DNA from: Hymenoscyphus infarciens | Taxonomy: Eukaryota; Ascomycota; Leotiomycetes; Helotiales; Helotiaceae | Direction: 5' to 3' | NCBI GenBank assembly: GCA_001414345.1 | Contig: LLCB01000186.1 | Span: 1 to 64,000, forward strand | DNA length: 64,000 nt | Shown: positions 1 to 11,270 of the stretch, in pieces | Position numbering within the stretch: the stretch's first letter is position 1 | How the letters are laid out: the number at the start of each line of letters is the position of its first letter | Program-made: the position numbers and the translations under genes | Notes under the pieces: generated by a model | The model's input: the letters and a program-made list of their open reading frames with translations, nothing else | The model's database searches: none | Told to the model about the DNA's origin: nothing

Positions 1-559
1 TTAGTATTAGGTAATAATTACCTTACTTACTAATAGGCTTTAGGTTTAAACCTTAGTCTATACTAGTTCTTTCTAGTGTTGTCTAGAAGGTTCGGTTACG
101 TTCTCGGTTACGGTTAAGCGAACACGTGATCCCTAGAACCTTCTAATAACCCCTTTGATTTATAAGCTATAGAAGCTTCTAGTATTTACTCTAGAAGTAT
201 ATATAGCTCTCTTCTATCTTTTAGTTAGAAACCAAGTTAAAAGTCAAAATTCACTAAGTCTTTTATACTTATACTTCGACTCCTTAGAAACGTGATTTAG
301 CGATCACCTGACCTACCCTGTGCCGATTCAACTTACGTACTTCTGACCTACCCTGTAGTCTACCCTGTACGTATATAACCTCTTATAATAATAAAAAGAG
401 ATAGTTTTAGATATAATAGTAGCTAAGTTTAAATATAGATATATAGTTATATAACTATATTACTTAGGTTTATAGACTACCTTATTCTCTTTAGTAATTT
501 AGATCTAAATCGAGGTACTTAAGAACTTATTTATTATCTTCTAATTCTAATTCTACTTT

Positions 560-2952
560 ATCTAATTCTATATTAGAAGTAGTAGAAGATTTATTATTAG
601 ATTATAGAGAGTTTAAAGCTAAATTAGATAAAGAGAGAGAGGTGTTTTAAACTAAAGTATATAACTTAGTATTTTAGTATATCTCTTTATTTATAGCTAA
701 AAGATTAAATACTATTTTAATAAAGTTTTAGTTCTATTATCTCTTTCTTAAAGTAGCTAAGTTTTAGAGCTATAGTATAATCTTATCTTATATTTAAAAG
801 AACTATTCTATTTTAGATATATCTCTAAATATAGCTATACTTAAAAAGCAACTCTTAAAATTAGTAAAAGTTTCTTTAATATCTTCTTATCTTATTTATA
901 AGAATCTAAAAGTATTCTAAGTATTCTCTATCTTATAACTAGTTAAAAAGTAGGTATCTAAAAGAGTAACTATATCTTCTTAATCTTAGAAAATATTCTA
1001 AACTAACTCTAACTTATATCTAAGCTCTAGGTAGTTCCTAGCTAGTTTAGTTATTATATCTTAAATAAGAGCTTTATATATTAGAAGTAAACTATAGTAG
1101 TTAGTATTTATATAGAGTCTATTATATACTAATATCTTTTATTATTAGTATATAGATAAAATACTTTTATTTAAAAGTTTAATCTTTTAGTTATCTTACT
1201 TTTTTATTAAGATTAAGATTAGAAGATATTTAAAGTAGCTTTAGTATTATATTAGATAGAGGTAGATTATTAGAAGGTATTAGAGGTAGCTATCTATAGC
1301 TGAAAAGAGTATAAATTAAGACTTAGAAGTAGAAGAGGGTTTAATTAAGAAGAGTTTAAAAGAGAGTTAGATTAGAAAGAGTTTAGAGATAAAGCGATTT
1401 ATTAACTTTAAATTATAAGCTCGCTTACTCTCTTTTCTAGCTTAGCTAGCTAATTCTTTATTTCTTAATTTTCTACTTCTAAAGCTTATATAACTAACTA
1501 TATCTAGTCTATATTTAAGAAGTCTTACTTATTATTTTATTAAGATCTTCTAGATCTTAGTATATAAATACTATTTAGATAGCTTTTAGAAAGAGAGGTA
1601 GCTTTAAAAAAGGGTTATTACTTAACGTCTTATAGTAGAACTAAATTCGATATCTTCGTTAATTTAGAGAGAGAGAGAGAGTAAGATTAGATTTAGAAGC
1701 CTTCTAGATAACTTTAGTATATTAACTTATTTACTAAATCTATATATAGTAGTCTCTATATAGAGAGAGTTATTAAGATTCTAAACACTTAGTATCTTTA
1801 AATCCTATCTCTTCAGTTATTCTTATATCTTATATATAGACGTGTTTAGTAGTCCGGTTTAAAACTACTCTTATTTGAGGTAGTTTTAGACTAAAATCTA
1901 GGTAGCTTCGAACTACGATACTACTAAACTAGTTTAGAAGTGCTAAGATATTAAAATCTGAATTAAAGTAAGAAACACGTCTACGAGGCGTACTTAAGAG
2001 GCCTTCTTTTTAAGAACTTTTTTAGTAGACTTTTTCGTACTAGGAGTAGCATTAGTCTTACGCTATCCTAGAAGAGGTATATTAATAAGAGGTATATTAA
2101 TTAAAAAGAAGGATAAAAGAGTATAAAAGAGGCGATAGAAGTAGCGGAAGTAGTAGGAGTAGGTAGAGGAAACTTAGCTTATATACTTATATTATAGGCT
2201 AACTTACGCTAAAATAATGATTTTTTTAGTAGAGGTTTTTAAATATAAGATTATAAGTAAATCACTATTTAAGTTCTATATTATTATATACTTTAGTAGA
2301 GTTTAAAGAATAGTTTAAATATTTAGTCGCGTTAGAGCTAGAAATATAAGATTAGAACCACGTTCTACTAAATCACGTAGAGTATAAGAATAACTGAAGA
2401 GATAATATATAAGATATAATTTTTACTAGTTATTTATATAAATATTAAACCCTAGTATTACTAGCTATTTAGGAGATCTCTAGAATCCTAGCTATTTAAG
2501 AATAGCGTTATTTAAGTCTAATTCTAGCTTAAAAAGAAACAAAAGTAATAATAAGCTTAAAAGAGATATTATAAATACTATTACTAGTAAAGAAGAGTTT
2601 TTTCTTTTTATATAATAATATAAGATATATACTACTATAGAAGAGATATATAGAAGTATGTTTAAGATAGAATAATATATATAAATACTAGGCTCTAATA
2701 TAGAAGAAAAGAAAAAACTATCTCTCTCTAACTCTAGAAGTAAGCTACTATATATAAGAGGTTTAGATAGTATAAAAAGGTCTAAAACCGACTAACGTTA
2801 TATATTAGCTAATATAAAAGCTCGAACCTATATAACCTTCTTAAAACAGATAATATAAGATAATAGTAGCTAAAATAATAACTATAGCTAAAACCTTATA
2901 TATAGTAGATACTACTAGCTATCTAGGATAGCCTAGGTAATAAGCTATTATA
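560..2952 (-). mobile_element. Truncated Gypsy-type retrotransposon (gag side and 5' LTR), RIP-degraded
   Basis: Positions about 870-1,150 are recognisably similar to about 36,440-36,720 of the large Gypsy element further right. Positions 2,400-2,950 are similar to about 37,410-37,960, in the same order and orientation. The piece therefore corresponds to the gag-side internal region and 5' LTR of a related minus-strand element. The LTR-like segment 2,611-2,952 starts TATAATA and ends CTATTATA, as in the right-hand family after RIP. No pol region is visible to its left. Whether the left part was deleted or displaced by another insertion near position 380 is not clear, so the left boundary is approximate. 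Confidence 0.6.
2611..2952 (-). repeat. LTR of the truncated Gypsy-type element
   Basis: It begins TATAATAATATAAG and ends CTATTATA, matching the termini of the two 381-bp LTRs at 23,264 and 37,621. At about 342 bp it is somewhat shorter, so it is a diverged or partly deleted family member. Confidence 0.55.
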
Positions 2953-3481
2953 TTAATAAGTAGTAAGCTTCTTTATAGACTCTTATATACTAGACTTCTT
3001 TATAAGCTCTTTTATATTTTATATATTATATATAATAACGATCTTTCTATTATAAGTAAAAGCGAGAGCTAGTTTTATAAGAAGAACGAGTATAAAGGTT
3101 TATATAAGTATAATACGTTATTAAAAAGACTCTATAAGCGAGATTATAAAAGAAGTAGAAATAGAAGATATACTAGAAAGCTAGATAAAAGTTAAAAAGC
3201 GAAGCTTTAGATAGTAGGTTTATAAGAGAGAAGTTAGAAAGATTATTACTTAAGAACGAGTTTTAGTCTTAGTTACTAAGTAATAAGAACTTTAAGATAT
3301 TAAGAGAAATTTAGAGAAGTATATTATAAGAAGAAGGTTCGCTAAGTTTATAAAAAATCTATATAACTATTTATAAGAAGAGAGAGTAGCTAAGATTTAT
3401 AGACTAGATTCTATATAGATAATAGAACAGCTATATAGAGCTACGAGAACGAGAAGGTTTTATAGATAAGAGTAAGTGTTT
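2953..3481 (+). pseudogene. Degraded Lys/Arg/Glu-rich coding remnant, left part
   Basis: On the plus strand this stretch reads as a highly charged protein with scattered stops, for example LYKRDYKRSRNRRYTRK at about 3,130-3,180. It is interrupted by the compact LTR element at 3,482 and appears to continue after 4,812 with similar composition. I do not recognise the protein. It could be the charged tail of a transposon protein. RIP has removed any intact reading frame. Confidence 0.35.
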
Positions 3482-3672
3482 TATAACATAAGAGATAGAT
3501 TATAGATTAGAAGCTTATAGCTAGGCCCGGTGAAATACGTGAAAGTAATCTCTTATATAGTATAGTAATAAACGTCTAAAGAGAAGAGGAGAGTGCGAAG
3601 CACTCTCGTAACTATATACAGGTCTACTAGTGTGGTCACGTGTCCGTCCCGTAATATGTCCTTCTCGTAATA
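3482..3672. repeat. Left LTR of the compact element
   Basis: It matches 4,621-4,811 along its full 191-bp length, and most differences are C/T or G/A. It contains the shared word GGCCCGGTGAAATACGTGAA and a small hairpin-like stretch around GAGTGCGAAGCACTC. Confidence 0.8.
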
Positions 3673-3768
3673 TACCTGTCTAAAAGAAAGATCGGCTTCG
3701 AAGACCTAAAAAGGCAAAAGAAACAAAAGAAAGAAATAAACAAGGCTATAACTCGTCTTCTAGTTCTT

Positions 3769-3932
3769 AAGTAAGCTTTCTCTAAGTTATAGCTGGCTTT
3801 AGAGGTCGTATACCCTAGCTAGCGTCTATATAGCCACGTTCTATTAAGCTATAATATTACTCGACTTCTAACTATAAGTAAGTTCTCTCTAAGTTATAGC
3901 TAGCTTTAGAGGTCGTATACCCTAGCTAGCGT
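3769..3932. repeat. Direct duplication of a 57-bp unit
   Basis: Positions 3,769-3,825 and 3,876-3,932 are nearly identical, sharing GAGGTCGTATACCCTAGCTA. They lie about 107 bp apart inside the compact LTR element. Confidence 0.8.
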
Positions 3933-4260
3933 TATATATAATAGTATTTCTTCTCTTTCTTTCTTTTAAGATACTTAAGAGCGCTTTAAACTATATATAA
4001 CACCGGTATATATTCCTAGCCTATACTACGTCTTAGAGGGGTATATCGATATATAGAGTAAGAATTCGGTAAGATGTTACTAGACATATAGTTAGCAGAT
4101 ATACGAAATCATTTATACGAAATTATTAGAATAGCCGTTACTATAGCAACGTAAGGAATACTAAAAGAGGAGAGGAGATAAAACTAAGTCTTAGAGGTCG
4201 ACATCGGAGCGGAGACGTAAGTAGATAGAGCTGAAAAGAGGATCGAGAGCTTAAGACTTA

Positions 4261-4521
4261 AGAGATCGAAGAGTATATATATGTTAAGAGATCGAAGAGG
4301 GGTTACTTAGAAGATCGAAGAGTATATATATATAGGGTTACTTGAAAGATCGAAGAGAGGTTACTCGGAAGATCGAAGAGTATATATATATAGTATTACT
4401 CGAAAGATCGAAGAGGGGTTACTTAGAAGATCGAAGAGTGTGTATATATAGAGCGGAAAGGGCGTGAGAGAAGAGGAGTTACTCGAAAGATCGAAGAGAG
4501 GTTACTCGAAAGATCGAAGAG
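4261..4521. repeat. Minisatellite of AGATCGAAGAG units
   Basis: AGATCGAAGAG recurs nine times, separated alternately by GGGGTTACTTAGA-like and TATATATATATAG-like spacers, giving a higher-order pattern of about 21-35 bp. The TCGA cores are conserved although the surrounding DNA is strongly RIP-mutated. Confidence 0.85.
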
Positions 4522-4620
4522 AGTATACTTAAGAGATCGATTATAATATAGTTAGCAGAAGTAGTTTTAGTAAGCGGGGTCGATTTAGAGAGGTTGCTGG
4601 ATTTTAGAGCATTACTACTA

Positions 4621-4811
4621 TATAGTATAAGAGACAGATTATAGATTAGGAGCTTATAGCTAGGCCCGGTGAAATACGTGAAAGTAATCTCTTATATAGT
4701 ATAGTAATAAACGTCTAAAGAGAAGAGGAGAGTGCGGAGCACTCTCGTAACTATATATAGGTCCACTAGTGTGGTCACGTGTCCGTTCTATAACATGTCC
4801 TTCCCGTAACA
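4621..4811. repeat. Right LTR of the compact element
   Basis: This is the 191-bp direct copy of 3,482-3,672. It keeps more C/G at several positions (for example CGTAACA at its end, against CGTAATA in the left copy) and is followed by the target duplication TGTTT. Confidence 0.8.
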
Positions 4812-5510
4812 TGTTTTACGAATCTAGAAGAAGAGAGTATAAAAGAGAAGAAGAACTAGAAAAGCTTAATAGACGAGAGTAAGAGCTTTATAGATTTCTA
4901 AGAGAGCTAGAAAGATTAGAAGAGTTTTATAAATTTATAGTAAAGCTTTATAGATTTAAAAGATAAATAGAAAGACTAGTTTTATTTGTCTTATAACTAA
5001 AAGATATCTCTAATAGCTTTTAGAGAGTATTTTATATATATTAACTATTATATATATACTAAGAAAGCTAATAAAGCTTAAAAAGATAAATAAGAGACTT
5101 ATATAATAGTAAATAGAAGACTTTTATATTAATAAACTTATATTATATAATAAAGCTAATACTTATAACTTTAGAGGTTTAGAATCTACTCTATATTTTA
5201 TAAAGAGCTATAGATTAGTATAATAACGAGTTAAAAATAGTAAAACTTATATTATTAATAGCTAGTATCTTAATAAGGTTTATATTATATAAAATACTTA
5301 ATAAGATTATAATCTTAAATCGACGTTATTATAAAAGCTGAAATAGTCTCTATAGCTTATATAGACCTAAATATAAAGATTTTAGCGTAGTAGTAGTAAC
5401 CTCGTAATCTTAAAATTTAATATATATTAGATAGCTAGTAAAATCATATCTAATAATTGATTATTTTATATTAAGAGAGTATAATTATTTTCGTTTAGTA
5501 GAGAGAGAGG
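4812..5510 (+). pseudogene. Degraded Lys/Arg/Glu-rich coding remnant, right part
   Basis: Just after the compact element the plus strand reads REYKREEELEKLN and continues as a charged, helix-like sequence with stops. This resembles the composition left of the element (2,953-3,481). The two halves are probably one older, RIP-degraded gene split by the insertion. No family is recognised. Confidence 0.35.
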
Positions 5511-6660
5511 TGTTTACGTCGGACGAGGATTAGTGATGGGATCTATCCTTTACTTCTTTCATTCAGAGTAGTTTTATCGTTTCTTTTGCATTTTTTTGTG
5601 ATTTGGAAAGATGAGGAACGAGGGCAGGAAGGATGGAAAGGGAGACATGATAGGTATACGGGTGCAGGTGGTACCGTGCAAGCTTGTGCGGAGGGATTTT
5701 TTTTGTGGGATTTGGTGGTTAGTGTGGTGCATTTTGATACGATGGGGAGATTCGTGCCTGCTCTCAGTGCTTTGATGGTTGCCAGTTTGTGAGTTTTCCA
5801 CCTTCTTCTGTTTGGGTACCGTTTTGGTCTAATTATGTGAAGTGGGCTCGAGAGGGAACTTTTCTTTTCTCTAAACCTGACTTGAGAAACGGTTGTTATC
5901 CATGGAAGTTTGCTGAACAGTTGCTGATAATTACTAGCTTTAAATATAGCGTCTATTCGAGAATTATTACAGGCGCAACTTAATCTTAGACGAAATCTCT
6001 ACACAGTTTTTAAACATCTATTGGTTTTATGATAAAATTAACATAACTGGTTCTTGACTCCATTTGTACAATAGGATCGCTCTTCTCGCTACTTTCTGGA
6101 GTAGTTGAATTATCTGGGGAAATTACCAGTCTGCCAATATCTATTAAGATGTTTGAGAAGCGGTGCATACAGCAAATTCAGATATGAACATACCAACCTG
6201 GTTCATATACATTTATCTTAAAAGCAATACTGTGTTGAACGTGTTGACATTTTAATGGTTCGTTTTGGAAAATGGTTCAAACGGTCACAAAACGGTTTCT
6301 CTCTTCTAACCCCGAGCCCAAACTGGGAAAGCGCTTTGAGGAGAAGGCACAAGGTGGCCACGTTGAATAGGAAGGGATGCTTTTTCAGTTTGATAATTGG
6401 AGTGTAACAATTCTGAGGATGTTCCTTCCACTACACCCGGTCCCTCATTCTGTACCATCTTGCCTTCTATTATCCTATGAATATACGCTTCGCTGACAAA
6501 TTTCTATCTTGCGAAGTATCATAGGAACACCAACACCGGCCAGTATCCAGACTTCGTCCCCATCACGGATAGCCTATGTAGAAATCCTAATATAGTTAGA
6601 TCTTGTTTAGAATAATCGGAAACACCTCTAAATTTCTGTCCAATCAGCCAACACATTAGC

Positions 6661-6885
6661 TTACAGTTTATAGTCATTATCAATGACTTTATCCATTTCT
6701 TCTAAGCTTGCTATTATCGAACACTCTCGTGACGATAAGTCTACGATCAACCCTCTCGTCTTAGAGAGGATAGCTTGGAGACTTGCTATTTTCAGGTTAT
6801 CCTCTTCCTCTTCATCCTCCTTGAGTTCTGATACGGCAATCTGTCTTTCCCTCAGAGAATCAAGTATCGGGTACCAAAATCTGCG
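6661..6885 (-). pseudogene. Coding-like fragment without a start codon
   Basis: Between a stop at 6,886-6,888 and a TAA at 6,661-6,663 the minus strand stays open for 74 codons. It reads like an amphipathic, charged protein segment (…LRERQIAVSELKEDEEEEDN…). No start codon lies at the head of this frame, so it is either an exon of an unrecognised spliced gene or a remnant. No homology is recognised. Confidence 0.3.
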
Positions 6886-7416
6886 TCATGCTTCATCTCC
6901 TACTCCTTTCCTCGGGAAGGTTTCTTTAACTAAAGCTCCCAGAATTGTTCCATAAATGGCTGACTTAATGTCGAGCCTAGAACATTTCTCAGAAGCTCTA
7001 GCCTCTAGTATTGTATACATGGAATGATCTTAGATAATCTTAATATCCGCTACGCCACGTTCTAGAGTTTTATCCTAGTAAAAATCTTATACAACCATAA
7101 TAGTTTTGTCGTTTTTTTAAGGGGGGGAGGGGGTACCATTTCAAATTTCCGTGTGCTTTCCAGCGACCTTTCTCCTTCAACGTCCTCGGAACATTTTTCA
7201 CAGGCTCTTGTATAGGAGCAAGAACACTGTACTTCGGGACCCACGTGGGTAAGTTTACCGATATCCAAGAAGATTCAACGTCGGGTCGAGTCAAGTAGTC
7301 GATGTTCTCAGGGAGAGAATGATCTGTCTGACTGGTGTTCAACAAGGGAGATAATATTAATATCCCCCCCCCCTCCAACAAATCCACCAAGGTCGCTCTC
7401 CCTCGCGAGAGATAGT

Positions 7417-7526
7417 AAAAGCGGCAGTGATTCTTAGGTTTGTATCTGCCTACCTCGTTATTCTGACAATCTAGTGTAGTTCGGAATAACTTACCCCGGA
7501 GACTTCGGAGAATTACTACCGCTTTT
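7417..7526. repeat. Short inverted-repeat element (possible MITE)
   Basis: AAAAGCGGCAGTGATTCT at 7,417-7,434 is the near-perfect reverse complement of AGAATTACTACCGCTTTT at 7,509-7,526 (16 of 18 positions). Together they bound about 110 bp of non-coding DNA. This fits a miniature inverted-repeat element. No convincing target-site duplication is seen. Confidence 0.45.
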
Positions 7527-8139
7527 TCAGATAACCTGTTATACTAACTCACTAGTACGGGGTAGGCTAAGAAATCTCAATCTTGACTCTTTTTTTAGCG
7601 CCCGGGCTATTAAGTAAACCAAGTAAGCTGCCAAACAAATTGCATCTGTGATCTACGTACGCTTACTTATGCTTATTTCAAGAACAAATAGTTGGAGTTT
7701 ATTGTGTTAGGATACTACTTATTAGATTATGAGGAGCAAGGTTGTTGTATACCAAGTAGTGGAGCGAAGACACTAATTGTGTCAATGAGTAGGACACCCA
7801 CAAATAGCATCAAATCCACAAGCAATCAGTAGGTGACCTACCCATAGCCACACATTGCTTCACACCACTGCCATAATACCATAACTCAATGCCTCAATTC
7901 TCATGTCTCAAGTTTTTTAATTCATTAAACATTAAGCCATTCCCTCCACTCATCCACCACAATCTTCTGCTAGCAATCTGGGGTATACTGCGACCACGTA
8001 CTTAATAAACAACGACAACAACAAAGCTATCCCCTATCCACAAACTCTCAATCCACACCCATTCGACTATGTACTTTTCATATCCATGACCATTGTCACT
8101 CAGCTTGGGGTTATGCATTCCTACAACAAGCCCGGGAAA

Positions 8140-11100
8140 CTAGCCAAAGAATCCACCAAAGAAACTAGATCGCTTAACGTGTTTCTTAGATGGATCAACG
8201 GCTGGCTTCTTAGTTTCAGTTGTAGGTGTGGCTGGTGTCTCTTCTGCTGGCTTGACTTCACCAGAAGCAGCTGCCTTGTCCTTACTAGTATCAGAAGCAG
8301 AGGTCTCGGTTTCGTCGACTTTGGGGGTTGAAGCGGCATCTGGGATGTCCTTGAGAACCTCAGTAGTTACAGATGGCGTTGCGATAACTTCAGTGGTCTC
8401 AGGAACGTGTTTGGCTGACTCCTCGATGGGCTCGGGTGTAAGAATGGATGTGGGTTCGGCGATTGGTGCTGGAACGCTTTCAACGGCGAGCTTTTGGGTG
8501 AGAGCTTCGGTGAGCGCGTTGATTGCTGCTTGCATTGTCTCGAATTCTAACATGGCGTCAGTAACATGGTTTTGAAATAGAAGTGGTCGGGGAAAAACAT
8601 ACTTCGATGAAGTTCATCAAGCTTTGCTGCACTAGCATCCTCGACCTCCTTGGAAACTGGCTCAGGAGCGACTTCTACTGGTGTCGACTTGGCATTGGCG
8701 AGGATAGCTTCGTGAATGGTATCCATCTCTGAGAATTACATTAGTTGGTTTCTAACGATGATATCAAGGGTTTACGTACTCTCGTGAACATGGACGAATC
8801 CTTCATCAGACTTCGGCTTGATTTCGAGAGCCTCTTGCATCTTATCGAGTTCTATGTCTCAATCAGTAACTAGATGCAGTCTAATATTTTGAGAAGAATG
8901 AATACATACTGGCATGAAGTTTCTCGAGATCGCTCCGGGTGACCATCTCACTGTCTTTCTCAGCCTTTGAAGCAGCTGACTTGATTGCCTCGGAATTTGA
9001 AAGAATGAGAGCATCGAGTTCTATGTATCGTCAGTATAAAAGTAAAATATTGGGATGTTGCAATTTTTCTTACTCAGGTGTATCTTTTCTAATGCGTCTG
9101 GTGTCACCGTCTCAGGGATTGGTGCGACCACGATGCTCTTCGCATTCGCATCTGTTGCAATCAAACTGTCGAGCTCTGGTAGAGATTAGTATTTGTATGA
9201 TTGTCAAAATTACAGCTTAATTTTCCGAAACAGCACTCCAGGGCAATCAAAAGTATTGACGGAGATGGCTCGTTTCCTCATCGCTGCAATTTATCCGAAG
9301 ATACATACTCCGAGTAACAACAAATAAGGAAGGAACGACTTACTTTGGTGGATTTGAGACAAACTCTCGTGATGAAGATCAACCGAAAGAGCACTCGGCT
9401 TCTCAGCAGGCTCATTGGGTACGGAAACTTGCTTAATCACGTTGTCGAGTTCCTTCTCCAGATGCTTACCCACTTCAACCTCAGATTTGACTGGCTTTTC
9501 AGCTTCCTTGAGAACAACGGGCTCTGTGACACTCTTCTCGGATTTATCTTCAGTGGACTCCTTTGGAGCCTCCACTTCCTTGACGATTACTACTTCCTCT
9601 GTAGAAATCTTATCCGGGCTTGTTGTCGCTGTCTTGGCCTTCTTTGGAACCTGCTCCGCGGTCTTCTCGGACGCACCTTCCTTCTCTGCAACCTCTGTCT
9701 CTTTGGACGCTCCTTCCTTCTTCGACTTTTTCTTGTGCGCCTTAGCTTTATCTGGGGCTGTAGTACCAATAGTGATCGTGCCATCCTCATCAATCTTCAC
9801 CGAGACAGTCTTCGTCGTGCTGCTCACAGTAACTATTGGTCCTTCAGCGTCATCGTCCTCCTGCTTTTCTTCCTCGTCATTCTTGACTGGGTCGCTGGAC
9901 TCAACTGGCTCCTCGGTCTTTGGCAATTCTTTAGAGGCGTCGGATGAAACTGCTGGTTCGGGTGTAACATCTTTTCCATCAATAACAACAGTTGTCTCCT
10001 TGGTGCTCGATTTGATCTCCTTGTTAACGATAGTACCAGTAGCTTCATCAACGCTCGTCTCCTCCTTAACTGTATCGGTCTTGGTGGTTGTAGCTTCAAG
10101 TTTGTGGCCAGCGAGCTCCTCAGTTAAATCTTTACTCAACTCATTTACAACAGCAATTTCATTAGCCGTGTTTTTCGCACGATCGGCTGCCATCTTTCCA
10201 ATCATTGCTACACTACCAACAATTAGTTCAGGTTGCACAATTGAAGCAATTCCAATTCCAACGGCAATAGCCCCTCTACACTTGTGTTAGTTCTGAGTAG
10301 TATATATACAAAGGAAATAAATAAAATAATGTCGAATGTTAACTTACTCGGCAAGAAGCTCTGGATGAGCCTTGACGTCTTTGATCACGATTTCGGCGCC
10401 TTCTACAATCTCTTCCGCAATGGTTTCAACAACGTCAACAATAGTTTCGCCACTTAAAGTCCATCAAGTCAGCTTGTGGGAACCCGCAAAATCTCAAAAG
10501 CACGATTCAAGTAAGAAACGGGGTTTCAACTAGAGGAAGACTTTACATTTCGGCCAAAGAGATACCATCCTTGGTCTCCTCAATGACTTCTTGAGAAAGA
10601 CCCTTTTCAATAGATTTCAGGTCATCAGCGGTCTTCTTCGAAAACTCCTTGACGGCAGCTGATCCAGCCTCAACAACAACATTTTCAACCTATTTAAATT
10701 TAGTCAAATCTCGGCCAATTTCAAGTCCGTGTTTTAGGGAGATCCATGAGCTCTTACTGCATTCACAAGCGACTCTGCAATCGAAGCCTTGACATCTGGG
10801 CCCTTTGGTGTAGCCGCGACTTCTGGGGTCTTCGTCTCTGGAACGTTTGGTGCCTCTTCCTTGGGAGTTTCGTTTGCTGGAGATTTTGCAGGTGACTCGA
10901 TTTTGGGGGCTTTCGTCTCTGGGGTCTTCTCTGCCTCCTTCTCTGATTTTTCCGGTTCGGTGGTCTTTGCTGGTACTTCAACTTCTGGGGCCTTTGGGGT
11001 TGATGCTTCGGGTTCGACCTTTGCGGGGATTTCCTTGGGCGACTCTACGACAGGAGCCTTCTCCTTTGGAACTTCAACATTGGCGGGTTCTTTGGGCAAC

Positions 11101-11270
11101 TCTTCAACTGGCTTCTTCACCTCCGGTGTCTTTGGTTCGGTGATCTTTTCCTTTGGTGTCTCTGCTGGAAGATCCACCTCTGGTGTCTTTGCTTCTGGCA
11201 ATTCCTCTGGTGTCGCGGCCTTCTCCTCCTTCGGTGTCTCCTCAATAGGCTTCGCAACGACGTCCGCCAT
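8140..11270 (-). CDS. Pro/Glu/Lys-rich hypothetical protein with a repeated phase-1 exon module
   Basis: The model has nine exons (complement): 10758-11270, 10547-10689, 10348-10452, 9344-10275, 9074-9175, 8910-9020, 8780-8851, 8603-8728 and 8140-8546, giving 836 residues. All donors are GTA(A/T/C)G-like, all acceptors are AG, and the frame is continuous. The start MADVVAKPIEE is the first ATG of the open frame. Residues 1-171 are low-complexity PKE/TPE repeats. About 172-255 is helical. About 253-282 is hydrophobic and glycine-containing (EGAIAVGIGIASIVQPEL...), a possible membrane-associated segment. About 285-560 is again charged and rich in K, E, T and S. Exons 5-8 encode related 24-42-residue modules beginning K-L/M-D and ending L-x-x-x-H-x-S. 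The C terminus is basic and ends SSFFGGFFG. I do not recognise the family. The cell-biological role is unknown; a scaffold or tether is only a guess. Confidence 0.8.

Larger units (their letters stand above)
3482..4811. mobile_element. Compact 1.33-kb LTR-flanked element (TRIM-like)
   Basis: Two direct repeats of 191 bp (3,482-3,672 and 4,621-4,811) bound a 948-bp interior. Both begin TATA and end CGTAA(T/C)A, as expected for TG...CA termini altered by RIP. The 5-bp word TGTTT occurs immediately before the first repeat (3,477-3,481) and immediately after the second (4,812-4,816), a perfect target-site duplication. The interior has no coding capacity. It carries a duplicated 57-bp segment and a minisatellite of AGATCGAAGAG units. 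Size and structure fit a terminal-repeat retrotransposon in miniature. I could not identify a convincing primer-binding site, so orientation is open. Confidence 0.75.
1..5520. repeat. AT-rich, RIP-degraded repeat block
   Basis: The stretch is dominated by TA-containing words (ttag, ctat, tata). CA and TG dinucleotides are scarce and no sizeable open reading frame survives on either strand. That pattern is the known product of repeat-induced point mutation of duplicated DNA in ascomycetes. Composition changes sharply near 5,500-5,520 to ordinary mixed sequence. Recognisable pieces inside are listed separately: a Gypsy-type fragment, a compact LTR element and a degraded Lys/Arg/Glu-rich coding remnant. 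The first ~380 bases contain several copies of the short word GACCTACCCTGT or its core (about 310-370), probably the end of another element that begins outside the window. Confidence 0.85.
5521..8139. other. Gene-poor interval
   Basis: Composition is ordinary. Only short open frames are present (for example 68 codons at 5,586-5,792 on plus and 106 codons at 7,070-7,390 on minus, the latter starting in a C/G homopolymer region). I recognise none of them. Runs of G at about 7,121-7,132 and of C at about 7,365-7,374 are notable. Two items are listed separately: a minus-strand coding-like remnant and a short inverted-repeat element. Confidence 0.6.

Noticed and set aside
9182..9296. Alternative exon after the acceptor at about 9,297 in the Pro/Glu/Lys-rich gene
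   Set aside because: Using that acceptor leads to an in-frame stop after 24 codons. Splicing on to 9,175 keeps the frame and the repeat module.
9415..10290. 291-codon plus-strand open frame rich in Ser, Val and Thr
   Set aside because: It is the antisense shadow of the Lys/Glu/Thr-rich exon 4 of the minus-strand gene. The minus strand has consistent splice sites and the plus strand none.
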